A DNA stretch of 64,000 nt from an uncultured Bacilli bacterium (GCA_934098395.1 CAKOOM010000001.1:186001-250000), one strand, 5' to 3'; positions 15,822-25,280 are shown, numbered from the stretch's first letter. Numbers and translations are program-made. Notes: generated by a model not told the origin, from the sequence alone.

Positions 15822-17339
15822 ATGGAAGTTTTATATAATTTAATAGATTCGATAATTAGTTTTATTGGTGGTCTTTATCCAGTAAGTAAAAATATATATA
15901 ATATACTTGGAGTATTTTTAAGTGTTATTGTTATTCATAAGGCTTTTTATTTTGTGATAGGGATGTTTTTTACTAGGAAGTTTAAGCCAGCAAAAAAGCA
16001 ATATAAGTATGCGATAATGATAGCAGCAAGAAATGAGAAGTATGTTATTGGTAACTTGATTGATAGTATTAATAAGCAAGACTATCCGAAAGATAAAATA
16101 ACTATTTTTGTGGTAGCGGATAATTGTGATGATAATACGGCAGAAATTGCTCGAAGTAAAGGTGCTATTTGTTATGAGAGATTTGATCCGGATCATAGAA
16201 CGAAAGGATATGCACTTGAATTTTTAGTAGATAGAATTAAAGAGAATTATGGAATAGAAAGTTTTGATGGTTATTTTATTTTTGATGCAGATAATTTACT
16301 TAAGCGTAATTATATAACGAAGATGAATGATGCTTTTGATTCAGGTGAGAAAATTATTACTTCTTATAGAAATACGAAGAATTTTGATGAGAATTGGATT
16401 GCTTCGACATATGCACTTCATTGGATAAGGTCTATTAGGACTAATCATAGAGCAAGAAGTGTATTAAGATTGGCTACGAATATTCAAGGAACGGGTTTTT
16501 TGTTTCATAATGAGATTATTAGAGATGGATGGCATTATACGTCACTTACTGAAGATAGAGCGCTTACGGCTGATGCGGTAGCTCAGGGATATAGAATTAG
16601 TTATCAAGATGAAGCTGAATTTTTTGATGAACAGCCAATTAATTTAAAGGTGGCTTTGAGACAAAGATTGCGTTGGTCTAAAGGACATCTTCAGGCTTTT
16701 GCTGAAAGTGGGCCATATTTATTTGCTAATATATTTTTAGGAAAAAGATATCTTAAGACTAAGTGGAATAAGGATATTGGAAAAAAGAAGAAAAATAGAA
16801 GTTTTAAAGAATTTATGTTAGATATATTAGAGTCTATCAGACATAGATTTGCTTCGTTTGATACGTTAGTTCAGTTAACTCCAATAGCATTTATCAATTT
16901 ATGTAGATGGTTACTTATTTCGGTATTTATTTATTCTTGCTATACGTATATGTATGGTATTAATGATATGGAGTTCTTTGGTGGTAGTGTTTGGTTAGCT
17001 AAATTACTTAGAAATTGGTTCCATATAAATGTTAATATTGATGCAGGGTTTGTGGCTTTAGTAGTAGGTTTCTTTATTTCTATATGGTATAGATTGTTGT
17101 ATAGAATTGGTAATTATTTTAGAAATATCTGGTTAGCAGTATATTTATTTATTATTGAAGATGCTAGGATAAAGAAAATTAGTTTTTGGAAAAAGGTATT
17201 ATATGTATTTACTTGGCCAATATTTGATATTATAGGTAGATATACGATTTATGCAGCGTTATTTATGAATGTTACTTGGAAACCTATTCCGCATGAGAGT
17301 AAGGTAACGATAGATGACTTGAGTGGGGGTAGTAAGTAA
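15822..17339 (+). CDS. Membrane family 2 glycosyltransferase (processive type)
   Basis: A 505-residue membrane GT2. An N-terminal helix pair is followed by the catalytic domain with IMIAARNEKYVIG (about residues 66-78), FDADN (about 154-158), the acceptor motif TEDRAL and the QxxRW-type QRLRWSKGH (about 284-292). Three or more C-terminal helices then follow. This set is that of cellulose/hyaluronan synthase-like or IcaA-like enzymes, which polymerise and extrude sugar chains, but the product cannot be told. The stop overlaps the small gene at 17339 by one base. Confidence 0.87.
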   Translation: MEVLYNLIDSIISFIGGLYPVSKNIYNILGVFLSVIVIHKAFYFVIGMFFTRKFKPAKKQYKYAIMIAARNEKYVIGNLIDSINKQDYPKDKITIFVVADNCDDNTAEIARSKGAICYERFDPDHRTKGYALEFLVDRIKENYGIESFDGYFIFDADNLLKRNYITKMNDAFDSGEKIITSYRNTKNFDENWIASTYALHWIRSIRTNHRARSVLRLATNIQGTGFLFHNEIIRDGWHYTSLTEDRALTADAVAQGYRISYQDEAEFFDEQPINLKVALRQRLRWSKGHLQAFAESGPYLFANIFLGKRYLKTKWNKDIGKKKKNRSFKEFMLDILESIRHRFASFDTLVQLTPIAFINLCRWLLISVFIYSCYTYMYGINDMEFFGGSVWLAKLLRNWFHINVNIDAGFVALVVGFFISIWYRLLYRIGNYFRNIWLAVYLFIIEDARIKKISFWKKVLYVFTWPIFDIIGRYTIYAALFMNVTWKPIPHESKVTIDDLSGGSK

Positions 17340-17533
17340 TGAAGAATTATATATATCAGTTTTATAATGAGGGATTTGCTACAACATTTTATTTAAAACC
17401 AGTTAATTATTTAAAAAAGAATATTCATAATAATAATATTTTCAAAATACTTAGTATGATTGTAAAAATATTATATACGATATTGATAATTGCGTTTGCT
17501 ATAATAATGTTTATATATAAATTTCCACTTTAA
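17339..17533 (+). CDS. Small membrane protein coupled to the GT2 gene
   Basis: A 64-residue protein whose ATG overlaps the TAA of the GT2 gene (TAATG), so it is translationally coupled. The first 35 residues are polar and aromatic. One transmembrane helix (about 40-60, ILYTILIIAFAIIMFIY) ends the protein. No family is recognised. Its coupling suggests an accessory subunit of the polysaccharide synthase, comparable in position to small accessory proteins of other GT2 synthases. Confidence 0.65.
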   Translation: MKNYIYQFYNEGFATTFYLKPVNYLKKNIHNNNIFKILSMIVKILYTILIIAFAIIMFIYKFPL

Positions 17534-17560
17534 AAGAAGCTATTTTGAAGCTTCTTTTTT
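17533..17560. terminator. Bidirectional terminator between convergent genes
   Basis: AAAGAAGCT (17533-17541) pairs with AGCTTCTTT (17549-17557), with Ts on one side and As on the other. Confidence 0.75.
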
Positions 17561-19459
17561 TTGTTTAAAATAATTGTATTTAAGAGTTAAATCATTCTTT
17601 TTAGTAATGTTTGCGACATAATAATTATTTTGTTCTAATTTTTCATATGTAATATATTTATTGTTAGTTACTTCACCATTTTCTACGTAAACGTTACCAT
17701 CATACCAAGAATAATCGTTGTAGAATACTAATCCTTTATAATTTGGATCTAGGGCATCACTACCAATATAGTAGTTGGGATTATAATCGATACCAAATAA
17801 ATTTAGGACAGTTGGTAGGATGTTTAATTGTGATGTTACGTTGTTAATGGTAGTTTTTTTGGTTTCTTTACTCCATATAAAGAATGGTGTTTTATTAATT
17901 AAATTATTTGATGTTTGTTTATATTTATCTAAAATAGTTTTATCTTCAAGGGTATATAGATAATGGTCTGTAAATACTACTAAAACTGTGTTGTCTAGCA
18001 TATTTTTTTCTTCAAGATTTTTTAGTAATAATTCAAACATATAGTCAGTTTCTTTGGCTTGCCTTTTAGTACATTCTTCTTCAGTCATTTCTACAAAGGT
18101 TTCATCTTTAGATTTATCTTTTTCTTCTTCGTCTTTAGGATTATCTAAATTGTACAACAATTTACATACTCCTTTGGTATTAGTGAATGGTAGATGTCCA
18201 GAGTAGGTAATAATATAATCTACGAAACTAGTATCATTTGGAAATATTAGTTCATTAAATTTTTCGTTTAGAATGAGTTCTCTATCTAGGGTGTATGAAT
18301 CATCGTGATATTTTTCGATATCGATAAGCCCATAATAATTATCATATCCCCAATTTTTGTAGTTGGTTGTTCTTGAATAATATTCGCCGGTATTCATATG
18401 AAAGGCATTAACGGTATAACCAAGGGATTTATATAAATGAGCCATTGAGTATGGGAAATAGTTTTTGTTAAATGTATAGGCATTTTGAGTGTATGATAAT
18501 GGGGTAATAAATCCAGTATTAACGGCGAATTCTGAATTAAATGTAGAGCCACCACCATTATAGTATGAATAATGATTATTAAAATTAATTCCTTCGTTCA
18601 TTAATTTATATAATGTTGGGGTATTTTCTTTTGTTAATAACCAATTGTCGAGTCCTTCGAGTTGAACAAATATAAGGTTTTTTCCTTTAAACATACCAGT
18701 ATATTTGTTATTTGATTTTTGACTATCAGCATATGTCATTTCTAAGAAGTTAATATCTTCAGTGTTTTCATCTTTTTCTGTTTTAATAAAAGTTACATAA
18801 AAATTTCTAATAGTATATTCTTCAAGGCCACTTACTTTCATACTTTTATTATTATCATTAAATGATATATAGATATTTCTTGGATTTTTCCATGAAGACC
18901 AAGTAAGGGTTGAATTAGCTTTTCCTAAAGTTAACGGGGTAAGCGTATGTAAAAGTAAAAATATAATTATAGATGAAAAGATAATTTTTTTATTGTTTTT
19001 AGTTTTATAAGGGATTTTTTTATATCCATAATGTATTGAATATATAATTATAATAAATGTAACATATACGAGAATATTACAATTTTTAAGAGTATCTATT
19101 ATGTATGGAGCTCCTTCGGAAGCCGATTCAAGTAAGTTGAAGTCAAAAAAAGTTTTAGTCATTGAGTAATAAACATTATTTGTTAGAAATGCTAATAAAA
19201 AAATTATATTAGTTATTAGATAAATACGTTTACCTATTTTCTTTTTAAAACCAAGTGATAATCCTACGAATAATGTTATCCATGATAATGTAAATAGATT
19301 GGGTGGTAGACGATATATTTTATAGAAATTAATATCATTACCAAATAAACGAGTAATTATATCCATAGCTATTAGAGGTATAGACATAAATATTATATAT
19401 TTATTTTCAATAATAAAGTTTTTAATTTTATTTATATTTATTTTTTTTAGTAAATTCAT
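17540..19459 (-). CDS. LTA synthase family sulfatase-fold protein (copy 1)
   Basis: The start is set at 19459, the ATG behind GGTGAT. The in-frame ATG at 19471 would be almost leaderless relative to the promoter. The 639-residue product has about five N-terminal membrane helices (to about residue 190). An extracellular alkaline-phosphatase/sulfatase domain follows, with a metal/nucleophile loop GGGSTFNSEF, ITYSGHLPFTN and VFTDHYLY. These enzymes transfer glycerol phosphate from PG to growing lipoteichoic acid or add it to glycans. A divergent paralogue lies at 19574. It may be a primase, synthase or modifier. Confidence 0.87.
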   Translation of the reverse strand: MNLLKKININKIKNFIIENKYIIFMSIPLIAMDIITRLFGNDINFYKIYRLPPNLFTLSWITLFVGLSLGFKKKIGKRIYLITNIIFLLAFLTNNVYYSMTKTFFDFNLLESASEGAPYIIDTLKNCNILVYVTFIIIIYSIHYGYKKIPYKTKNNKKIIFSSIIIFLLLHTLTPLTLGKANSTLTWSSWKNPRNIYISFNDNNKSMKVSGLEEYTIRNFYVTFIKTEKDENTEDINFLEMTYADSQKSNNKYTGMFKGKNLIFVQLEGLDNWLLTKENTPTLYKLMNEGINFNNHYSYYNGGGSTFNSEFAVNTGFITPLSYTQNAYTFNKNYFPYSMAHLYKSLGYTVNAFHMNTGEYYSRTTNYKNWGYDNYYGLIDIEKYHDDSYTLDRELILNEKFNELIFPNDTSFVDYIITYSGHLPFTNTKGVCKLLYNLDNPKDEEEKDKSKDETFVEMTEEECTKRQAKETDYMFELLLKNLEEKNMLDNTVLVVFTDHYLYTLEDKTILDKYKQTSNNLINKTPFFIWSKETKKTTINNVTSQLNILPTVLNLFGIDYNPNYYIGSDALDPNYKGLVFYNDYSWYDGNVYVENGEVTNNKYITYEKLEQNNYYVANITKKNDLTLKYNYFKQKKEASK

Positions 19460-19478
19460 CACAATCACCATATGCTAT

Positions 19479-19507
19479 ATTATAGCAAAAAATCGACATT
19501 AAGTAAA
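19479..19507 (-). promoter_or_regulatory. Promoter of the minus-strand LTA-synthase-like gene
   Basis: Read on the minus strand: TTTACT (19507-19502), 17 bases, TGcTATAAT (19484-19479). The -10 lies in the palindrome TGCTATA-T-TATAGCA (19473-19487). Confidence 0.65.
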
Positions 19508-19537
19508 CTAATCCTTTGTTCTTTTGTTAATTTATGA

Positions 19538-19543
19538 TATAAT
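19538..19543 (+). promoter_or_regulatory. Extended -10 of the plus-strand LTA-synthase-like gene
   Basis: TGaTATAAT with the -10 at 19538-19543. The -35 (TTTGTT, 19515-19520) is weak. Confidence 0.5.
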
Positions 19544-19573
19544 GTAAATGTTATAGAAAAAGGAAAGATTAAT

Positions 19574-21517
19574 ATGAAGATTAAATTTAAAAAAATTGTA
19601 GATTTATTTGTTAATATAAAGAATAATTATCCAGTTACTTTGCTTTTTACGGTTGGTAATTTTATAAATGCAATTGTTCTTAGATTATTTACTACGGGTT
19701 CTTTTGGTATTAGGGCATTATTTTTTGATTTTACTTTCGTAATGATAATGACGGGGATATCTTTTTTAATAAAGAAACGTAATAGAACAGTATATTATTT
19801 TCTAGCTACTTTATTTATGGTGGCTATATGTATTATTAATTCAATATATTATAATTATTATGAGTCGTTTGTATCGGCTTCATTGCTTGCTACATCAGTA
19901 TTTGTTAAGGATGTTGGAGATGCGGTAGTTGATTTTGCTTTAAAAGCTACTGATTGGATATATTTATGGATATTTATTGGTTTATTCTTGGTAGTAAAGA
20001 AGACTGATAATTCTTTTAATGCTTCGAGAAAAAAAGCTAATAAAATCTTTTTAGTAGCATTAATATCTTTGGCTATTGGTTGTGCATTACCACCATACTA
20101 TTCATTTAGTAGGTTTATTAAACTTTGGAATAGGGTGTCTGTTGTTAATACGAGTGGTGTTTATATATATCAAATAGATGATTTAGTACAAAGTTTAAAA
20201 CCAACATTTAATAATATTTTCGGTTATGATGAAGCTTTGAAAAATACAAAGGAATATTATGAAGAAAATACGAGAGTACAGACTAAGAATGAATATAGTT
20301 CAATCTTTGAAGGAAAGAATGTTATAGCTATTCATGCGGAGAGTTTACAATCCTTTACTTTGGGACTTAGCTTTGAAGGGAAAGAAGTAACTCCGAATAT
20401 TAATAAATTAGTAAATTCTGGAATATACTTTAGTAATTTTTATGCACAAGTTGGGGTTGGAACAAGTAGTGATAGTGAATTCACTTATGCGAGTAGTTTA
20501 TTACCAGCAAATAATGGAACAGTTTTTGTAAATTATTTTAATGATAAGTTTGAAACGGTACAACATTTACTTAATGATAAGGGATATTATGTATTTAGTA
20601 TGCATGGTAATGTCGGAGACTTTTGGAATAGAGAAACAATGCATATGAATATGGGATATGATAAATTTTATTCAAAATCTTCGTTTGTTATTGATGAAGA
20701 ATATGGTCTTGGTTTGTCGGATAAGTCATTTTTTAGACAAGTTGTGCCAATGATAAGTGATATAAATAAAAATATAGGTACTCCATATTACGGAACTTTA
20801 ATAACGCTTACTAATCATACACCTTGGAGAGATGCGAATAAATTTAGTAAATTTATGACTACGAAGACAGTTAATATAAATGGAGAGGTTGTAGTAAGAG
20901 ATTACTTAGAGGGAACAACAATGGGAAATTATATTAAGTCTGTTAATTATATGGATGAAGCTATTGGTAATTTTATTAATGATATGGATAAGGCAGGACT
21001 TCTTGATAATACAGTGATTGTTATATATGGAGATCATGATGCTAGAATTAATAAACAGCAATATGATTATATGTATAATTACGATCCAGTTAGTGATAGA
21101 GTATTAGAAGAGGGCGATGAAGGTTATATTGAATTTAATGAATATGACTATGAACTTAATAAGAGTGTTCCATTTATTATTTGGACTAAAGATATGAAAA
21201 AGGCAACTTTGATAGATACTCCAATGGGAATGATAGATGTTGGACCAACGTTAGGTAATATGCTTGGTATTTATAATAAATACGCTTTGGGTCAAGATGT
21301 TATGAGTATTAAAAAAGAAGAAGGTATCATAGTATTTAAGGATGGTTCTTATATTACTGATAAAATGTATTATAGTGCTAAGAATAACGAGGCATATACA
21401 TTATCTTCTGGAGTAATACCTGATAATTATGTTAAGGAAAAAAGTGATTATGCAGATAAGATAATAGAAGTATCTGATAATATAATTACATACGATTTAA
21501 TTAAAGATTTAGAATAA
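19574..21517 (+). CDS. LTA synthase family sulfatase-fold protein (copy 2)
   Basis: A 647-residue polytopic enzyme. About five N-terminal helices (to about residue 200) precede the extracellular sulfatase domain. That domain has VIAIHAESLQSF, the nucleophile loop VGVGTSSDSEF (closest to the GKTSDSEF of Bacillus and Staphylococcus LtaS), LITLTNHTPW and VIYGDHDARI. It is probably the main glycerol-phosphate polymerase because its catalytic loop is the more canonical of the two copies. A terminator follows at 21513. Divergent expression with 17540-19459 suggests joint control. Confidence 0.9.
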   Translation: MKIKFKKIVDLFVNIKNNYPVTLLFTVGNFINAIVLRLFTTGSFGIRALFFDFTFVMIMTGISFLIKKRNRTVYYFLATLFMVAICIINSIYYNYYESFVSASLLATSVFVKDVGDAVVDFALKATDWIYLWIFIGLFLVVKKTDNSFNASRKKANKIFLVALISLAIGCALPPYYSFSRFIKLWNRVSVVNTSGVYIYQIDDLVQSLKPTFNNIFGYDEALKNTKEYYEENTRVQTKNEYSSIFEGKNVIAIHAESLQSFTLGLSFEGKEVTPNINKLVNSGIYFSNFYAQVGVGTSSDSEFTYASSLLPANNGTVFVNYFNDKFETVQHLLNDKGYYVFSMHGNVGDFWNRETMHMNMGYDKFYSKSSFVIDEEYGLGLSDKSFFRQVVPMISDINKNIGTPYYGTLITLTNHTPWRDANKFSKFMTTKTVNINGEVVVRDYLEGTTMGNYIKSVNYMDEAIGNFINDMDKAGLLDNTVIVIYGDHDARINKQQYDYMYNYDPVSDRVLEEGDEGYIEFNEYDYELNKSVPFIIWTKDMKKATLIDTPMGMIDVGPTLGNMLGIYNKYALGQDVMSIKKEEGIIVFKDGSYITDKMYYSAKNNEAYTLSSGVIPDNYVKEKSDYADKIIEVSDNIITYDLIKDLE

Positions 21518-21541
21518 TGATTAAAGTTGTCATTATTCTTT
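21513..21541 (+). terminator. Intrinsic terminator after LTA-synthase-like copy 2
   Basis: AATAATGA (21513-21520) pairs with TCATTATT (21530-21537), followed by a T-rich tail. It overlaps the stop codon. Confidence 0.7.
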
Positions 21542-21576
21542 TTCATTTTTTAAATTTCTGTATAGCAATATGGACA

Positions 21577-21604
21577 GTTTTTACAAACAATTGTTTGTAA
21601 AAAC
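21577..21604 (+). promoter_or_regulatory. 28-bp perfect palindrome upstream of the recA promoter
   Basis: The half-site GTTTTTACAAACAA (21577-21590) is followed by its exact reverse complement. The core AAAC-AATT-GTTT has the spacing of the Firmicute SOS box (GAAC-N4-GTTC) but differs at the outer bases. It ends two bases before the recA -35, a position suited to a LexA-type operator. This is inference; lexA is not in the window. Confidence 0.6.
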
Positions 21605-21606
21605 TA

Positions 21607-21635
21607 TTGACAAATAAAAAACAGTATTATATAAT
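21607..21635 (+). promoter_or_regulatory. Consensus promoter of recA
   Basis: TTGACA (21607-21612), 17-base spacer, TATAAT (21630-21635): a perfect sigma-A match. Confidence 0.88.
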
Positions 21636-21661
21636 TAATATGTACTGTAAGGGAGGAAATG

Positions 21662-22702
21662 ATGAAAAAAGCAGTTGAAGGAAATAAAAATGGTGAAAAA
21701 GATAAAGCATTAGCTCAAGTTTTAGCTGATATTGAAAAACAATTTGGTAAGGGAGCTATTATGAAATTAGGGGAACAAAAAGATATGGAGATAGATGTTG
21801 TTCCTAGTGGTTCGATTGCATTGGATATAGCACTTGGTGTTGGAGGATATCCGAAAGGTAGAATTATAGAAATATATGGTCCTGAGTCATCAGGTAAGAC
21901 AACTTTTGCACTTCATGCAATAGCTGAGGTACAAAAAGAAGGCGGTAGAGCAGCATTTATTGATGCTGAACATTCACTTGATCCGGTGTATGCGAGTAAT
22001 TTAGGTGTTAATATAGATGAGCTTTTATTGAGTCAACCAGATACGGGAGAACAAGCATTAGAAATATGTGATGCACTTGTGAAGAGTGAAGCTGTAAGTA
22101 TTATTGTAATTGACTCAGTTGCGGCTTTGGTACCTCAAGCTGAGATTGATGGAGAGATGGGAGATAGTCATGTTGGTCTTCAGGCTCGTTTAATGTCACA
22201 AGCTCTTAGAAAATTGTCTGGTTCAATTAATAAAACAAACACTATTGTAATATTTATAAATCAATTACGTGAGAAGGTAGGAGTTATGTTTGGTAACCCA
22301 GAGACTACTCCAGGTGGTAAAGCTCTTAAATACTATTCATCAGTAAGACTCGATATTAGACGCGGTGAACAAATTAAAAATGGCACTGATGTTATTGGTA
22401 ATAAGACAAATATAAAAGTTGTTAAAAATAAGGTAGCTCCACCATTTAAATCTGCATCAGTGGATATTATGTATGGTGAAGGTGTTTCTAAATGCGGAGA
22501 ATTAGTTGATTTAGCGGCTGATGCAAATATTATTGATAAGAGTGGTGCTTGGTATGCATATAAAGGTGAAAAGCTAGCTCAAGGTAGAGAAAATGTTAAA
22601 TTGCTATTTAAGAACAATGCGGATTTAAGAGAAGAAATTTATAATCAAGTTAGAGAATATTATGGAATAAATAAAGGCAGTAAAAAGAAAGATGATGAAT
22701 AA
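21662..22702 (+). CDS. recA: Recombinase RecA
   Basis: A 346-residue protein of normal RecA length. Walker A is GPESSGKT (about residues 73-80), with the MAW-type segment [11 protein letters not shown] near the start, [20 protein letters not shown] and [15 protein letters not shown] for loops L1/L2, and a charged C-terminus. Two ATGs are in tandem at 21659 and 21662; the second has better spacing from GGGAGG. RecA drives strand exchange and LexA self-cleavage. It stands alone between a terminator pair, with a strong promoter and a palindromic operator candidate. Confidence 0.97.
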   Translation: MKKAVEGNKNGEKDKALAQVLADIEKQFGKGAIMKLGEQKDMEIDVVPSGSIALDIALGVGGYPKGRIIEIYGPESSGKTTFALHAIAEVQKEGGRAAFIDAEHSLDPVYASNLGVNIDELLLSQPDTGEQALEICDALVKSEAVSIIVIDSVAALVPQAEIDGEMGDSHVGLQARLMSQALRKLSGSINKTNTIVIFINQLREKVGVMFGNPETTPGGKALKYYSSVRLDIRRGEQIKNGTDVIGNKTNIKVVKNKVAPPFKSASVDIMYGEGVSKCGELVDLAADANIIDKSGAWYAYKGEKLAQGRENVKLLFKNNADLREEIYNQVREYYGINKGSKKKDDE

Positions 22703-22732
22703 AAACAACGTTCAACAGAACGTTGTTTTAAT
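22703..22732 (+). terminator. Intrinsic terminator of recA
   Basis: AAACAACGTTC (22703-22713) pairs perfectly with GAACGTTGTTT (22718-22728). Confidence 0.85.
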
Positions 22733-22788
22733 CTAGTTACAATATATATTTTGCTTAATAGTTTGGTAAATTAATTTATATTGTTTTA

Positions 22789-22817
22789 TTTACAATATTT
22801 ATTTAATTTGTTATAAT
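22789..22817 (+). promoter_or_regulatory. Promoter of the CapA-like gene
   Basis: TTTACA (22789-22794), 17 bases, extended -10 TGtTATAAT (22812-22817). Confidence 0.7.
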
Positions 22818-22843
22818 TGTTTTATGTTAGTAAGGAGTATTTT

Positions 22844-24091
22844 ATGAGAAAGAAGAAAAAAAAGAAAGTAAAGTCTTGGGTTAAGGTTATATTATTTTTA
22901 ATGGTTGTTGTTATTTGTTATTTTATTTGTAATAAATACTTATTTGGAGAAAAAAATGTTACTGATGATAAAAACAATACTATTAAAAATAATGTTGCAA
23001 AAGAAAAAAAATATGATATTAATTTAATCGCAGTAGGCGATTATTTGATTCATTCTTCAGTATATAGAGATGCAAATAAACATGCAAATTATAATGGTTA
23101 TGATTTTAAACCAATGTTGACATATATTAAGGATATTGTTAAAGATTATGATTTAGCATATTATAATCAAGAAACTATTTTAGGTGGTACTGAATTAGGA
23201 TTATCTGATTATCCAACATTTAATTCTCCATATGAAGCTGGCGATGCAATGTTAGATGCAGGATTTAATATTGTTAGTTTAGCTACGAATCATACTGTTG
23301 ATAGGGGTAAAAGTGCTGTTGAAAATTCTTGTTCATATTGGAAGGGTCATGATGATATATTAACAGCTGGTAGTTATTGTTCTAGTGAGGATAGAGAAAA
23401 AACAATTATAAAGGAAAAAAATAATATTACTTATACGATGTTAAACTACACATATGGTACTAATGGAATGCCTGTTGCCAATGACTATTTGGTAAATGTA
23501 TGGCCTACTGATTTGGAAATAAATGATCCGAGTAGGGATGTTAAATATCAAAATTACAAAGAACAAGTAAAAAAAGATATTGATAGAGTAAGAGATAAAG
23601 TAGATGTTTTAATAGTTGCAATGCATTGGGGTGTTGAGTATACACACGAACCTACTGAATATGAAAAAGATATGGCAAATTATTTAGCATCTTTAAATGT
23701 TGATGTAATAATAGGAACGCATCCACATGTTATTCAACCTGTTACTTGGATAGATGATACTTTAGTTATATATTCATTAGGTAATTTTATATCAGCTCAG
23801 TATCAAAATAAATCTACTTGTTTGAATTACAAGTGTACGGTTGGGTTAATGACTAGTTTTAAAATTGAAAAAACTGTTAAAGGAAATGATAAACAAATTA
23901 AAATATCTGATGTTAATAATGAATTAATTTATAATTATTATAATCAAGCATCTTGGAGTGGTTTTAAGATTATACCTTTTAGTAATCCAGATATAGCAAG
24001 TTATTTGCCTAACTATAGAAATGTTTATGAAACGTATAAAAAGGTGGTTCAAGGACTTGATAGTAATATGCAGATTAATGATGCTGCTTAA
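22844..24091 (+). CDS. CapA-family (PGA_cap) surface polymer protein
   Basis: The ATG at 22844 follows AAGGAG; the in-frame TTG at 22817 lies in the -10 box. The 415-residue product has a very basic N-terminus, one membrane anchor (about 12-33), and then an extracellular PGA_cap metallophosphatase-like domain. Its motifs are AVGDYLIHSSVYRDA, SLATNHTVDRG, MHWGVEYTHEPTEYE and IIGTHPHVIQP followed by YSLGNF. Relatives act in poly-gamma-glutamate capsule synthesis, but no capB or capC lies nearby. It may instead process another envelope polymer. Confidence 0.87.
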   Translation: MRKKKKKKVKSWVKVILFLMVVVICYFICNKYLFGEKNVTDDKNNTIKNNVAKEKKYDINLIAVGDYLIHSSVYRDANKHANYNGYDFKPMLTYIKDIVKDYDLAYYNQETILGGTELGLSDYPTFNSPYEAGDAMLDAGFNIVSLATNHTVDRGKSAVENSCSYWKGHDDILTAGSYCSSEDREKTIIKEKNNITYTMLNYTYGTNGMPVANDYLVNVWPTDLEINDPSRDVKYQNYKEQVKKDIDRVRDKVDVLIVAMHWGVEYTHEPTEYEKDMANYLASLNVDVIIGTHPHVIQPVTWIDDTLVIYSLGNFISAQYQNKSTCLNYKCTVGLMTSFKIEKTVKGNDKQIKISDVNNELIYNYYNQASWSGFKIIPFSNPDIASYLPNYRNVYETYKKVVQGLDSNMQINDAA

Positions 24092-24103
24092 CAATTAGAG
24101 AAT

Positions 24104-24137
24104 GGGAAAACAATTTTAGTTGTATGTTTTTCCTTTT
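24104..24137 (+). terminator. Terminator hairpin after the CapA-like gene
   Basis: GGGAAAAC (24104-24111) pairs with GTTTTTCC downstream, with an inner ACAA/TTGT pairing, then Ts. Confidence 0.6.
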
Positions 24138-24177
24138 TTAGTGGATTAAAAAGAAATATTTAAAAATTATATAATAA

Positions 24178-24230
24178 AAAATCAAGGATATTTGAATCAG
24201 TTTTTTTGATTCTTCCTTGATTTTTTATTA
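24178..24230. terminator. Long bidirectional hairpin between convergent genes
   Basis: AAAATCAAGGA (24178-24188) pairs with TCCTTGATTTT (24214-24224). Inside it GAATCA (24194-24199) pairs with TGATTC (24207-24212). T and A runs flank it on both strands. Confidence 0.75.
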
Positions 24231-24242
24231 TACTTTTTATTG

Positions 24243-25280
24243 TCATGGTATTAGCCCAAATCCAGTTACAACATATCTTCCACCTTGTTTTTTAGCCATA
24301 GCAGGTGGGTTATTATATAATTTTCCATTAATCGATAGGGATGTTGAATGCCCTCCGTCAAGGTTTGCAGCGTTGTATGCACCATATTTTTCTAATATTT
24401 CAAGCATATCACTCATAGATGCACCATTAATATAATTTTCACCGTCAAATACCAAGAATAATACAACTCCATCTTTTCTTTGAGCAATGGCTACTCTTGG
24501 AGAACGACCCCATGGATCACCAACTATTTCTAGTGATTTACCATTAACAATTAGGAATGGTCCAAATTCTAATCCATCAGTCATTCCTTTTTCCAATGCT
24601 TCTTCACCAGTGGCATTTGACAATAATAATAATTTACCTTTTTTATTAAATCCTATCAAATTTCCTCTTTGAGTATCGTGATTGGTTAATGGCCAAACAA
24701 TTTCTTCATTTTCAATAACGTAACCAAGTGGAATATCTGATCCTGTTCCGTGATCTACAAAACCACCACCATTTATACAAACCAATCCTCCATATCTATT
24801 GCACATTGCTGTTACTTGCTCTCCATATGATCCAACGTTAAAGTTTTTTGCTCTTATTAATCTTACTTTTGTTGGATCATATATGGCAATCAAATATCCT
24901 TTTGTTATACCTGTTTTAATGTTTATTATTTTATAATCATTATTACCTGCTGTACGAGTTAATATTTCTCTATCATACTCATTATCATAATGATCTTTTT
25001 CAGATGTATCAATTTTTATATCATCTTCATCAACATTGTCATTTATTGTTATAAAATAATTGCTATTCATAACTTTTTCAATAGTTTCTTTGCTATAAAA
25101 GATATTGGCAAAATATTGGTGATCTTTTGTTTTCATTGCTGTGTTAATATATAGATTTCTTACAAAATCCCATGGACCGTACATCATTACAAATCCACCA
25201 ATTACTAATAAGTCTAATATGATAAACAAAATAACTAATTTATTAATATTTTTTTTCTTTTTTGGTTTTACTTTTTTCAT
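24243..25280 (-). CDS. Phosphodiester glycosidase (NAGPA/DUF2233) family protein
   Basis: The start at 25280 is chosen because GAGGTGG lies 6 bases upstream; an in-frame ATG at 25295 lies inside the preceding gene. The 345-residue protein has a lysine-rich N-terminus, one anchor helix (about 15-37) and an extracellular NAGPA domain. Characteristic stretches are CINGGGFVDHGTGSDIPLG, GPFLIVNGKS, GRSPRVAIAQRKDG and NLDGGHSTSLSING. The family removes sugar phosphodiesters and appears in exopolysaccharide and wall loci. It begins one base after the stop of the gene at 25282. Confidence 0.88.
   Translation of the reverse strand: MKKVKPKKKKNINKLVILFIILDLLVIGGFVMMYGPWDFVRNLYINTAMKTKDHQYFANIFYSKETIEKVMNSNYFITINDNVDEDDIKIDTSEKDHYDNEYDREILTRTAGNNDYKIINIKTGITKGYLIAIYDPTKVRLIRAKNFNVGSYGEQVTAMCNRYGGLVCINGGGFVDHGTGSDIPLGYVIENEEIVWPLTNHDTQRGNLIGFNKKGKLLLLSNATGEEALEKGMTDGLEFGPFLIVNGKSLEIVGDPWGRSPRVAIAQRKDGVVLFLVFDGENYINGASMSDMLEILEKYGAYNAANLDGGHSTSLSINGKLYNNPPAMAKKQGGRYVVTGFGLIP

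Noticed and set aside
24178..24230. Small inverted-repeat mobile element (MITE)
   Set aside because: Stem with flanking T and A runs between two convergent genes is better explained as a bidirectional terminator. No target duplication or second copy was seen.
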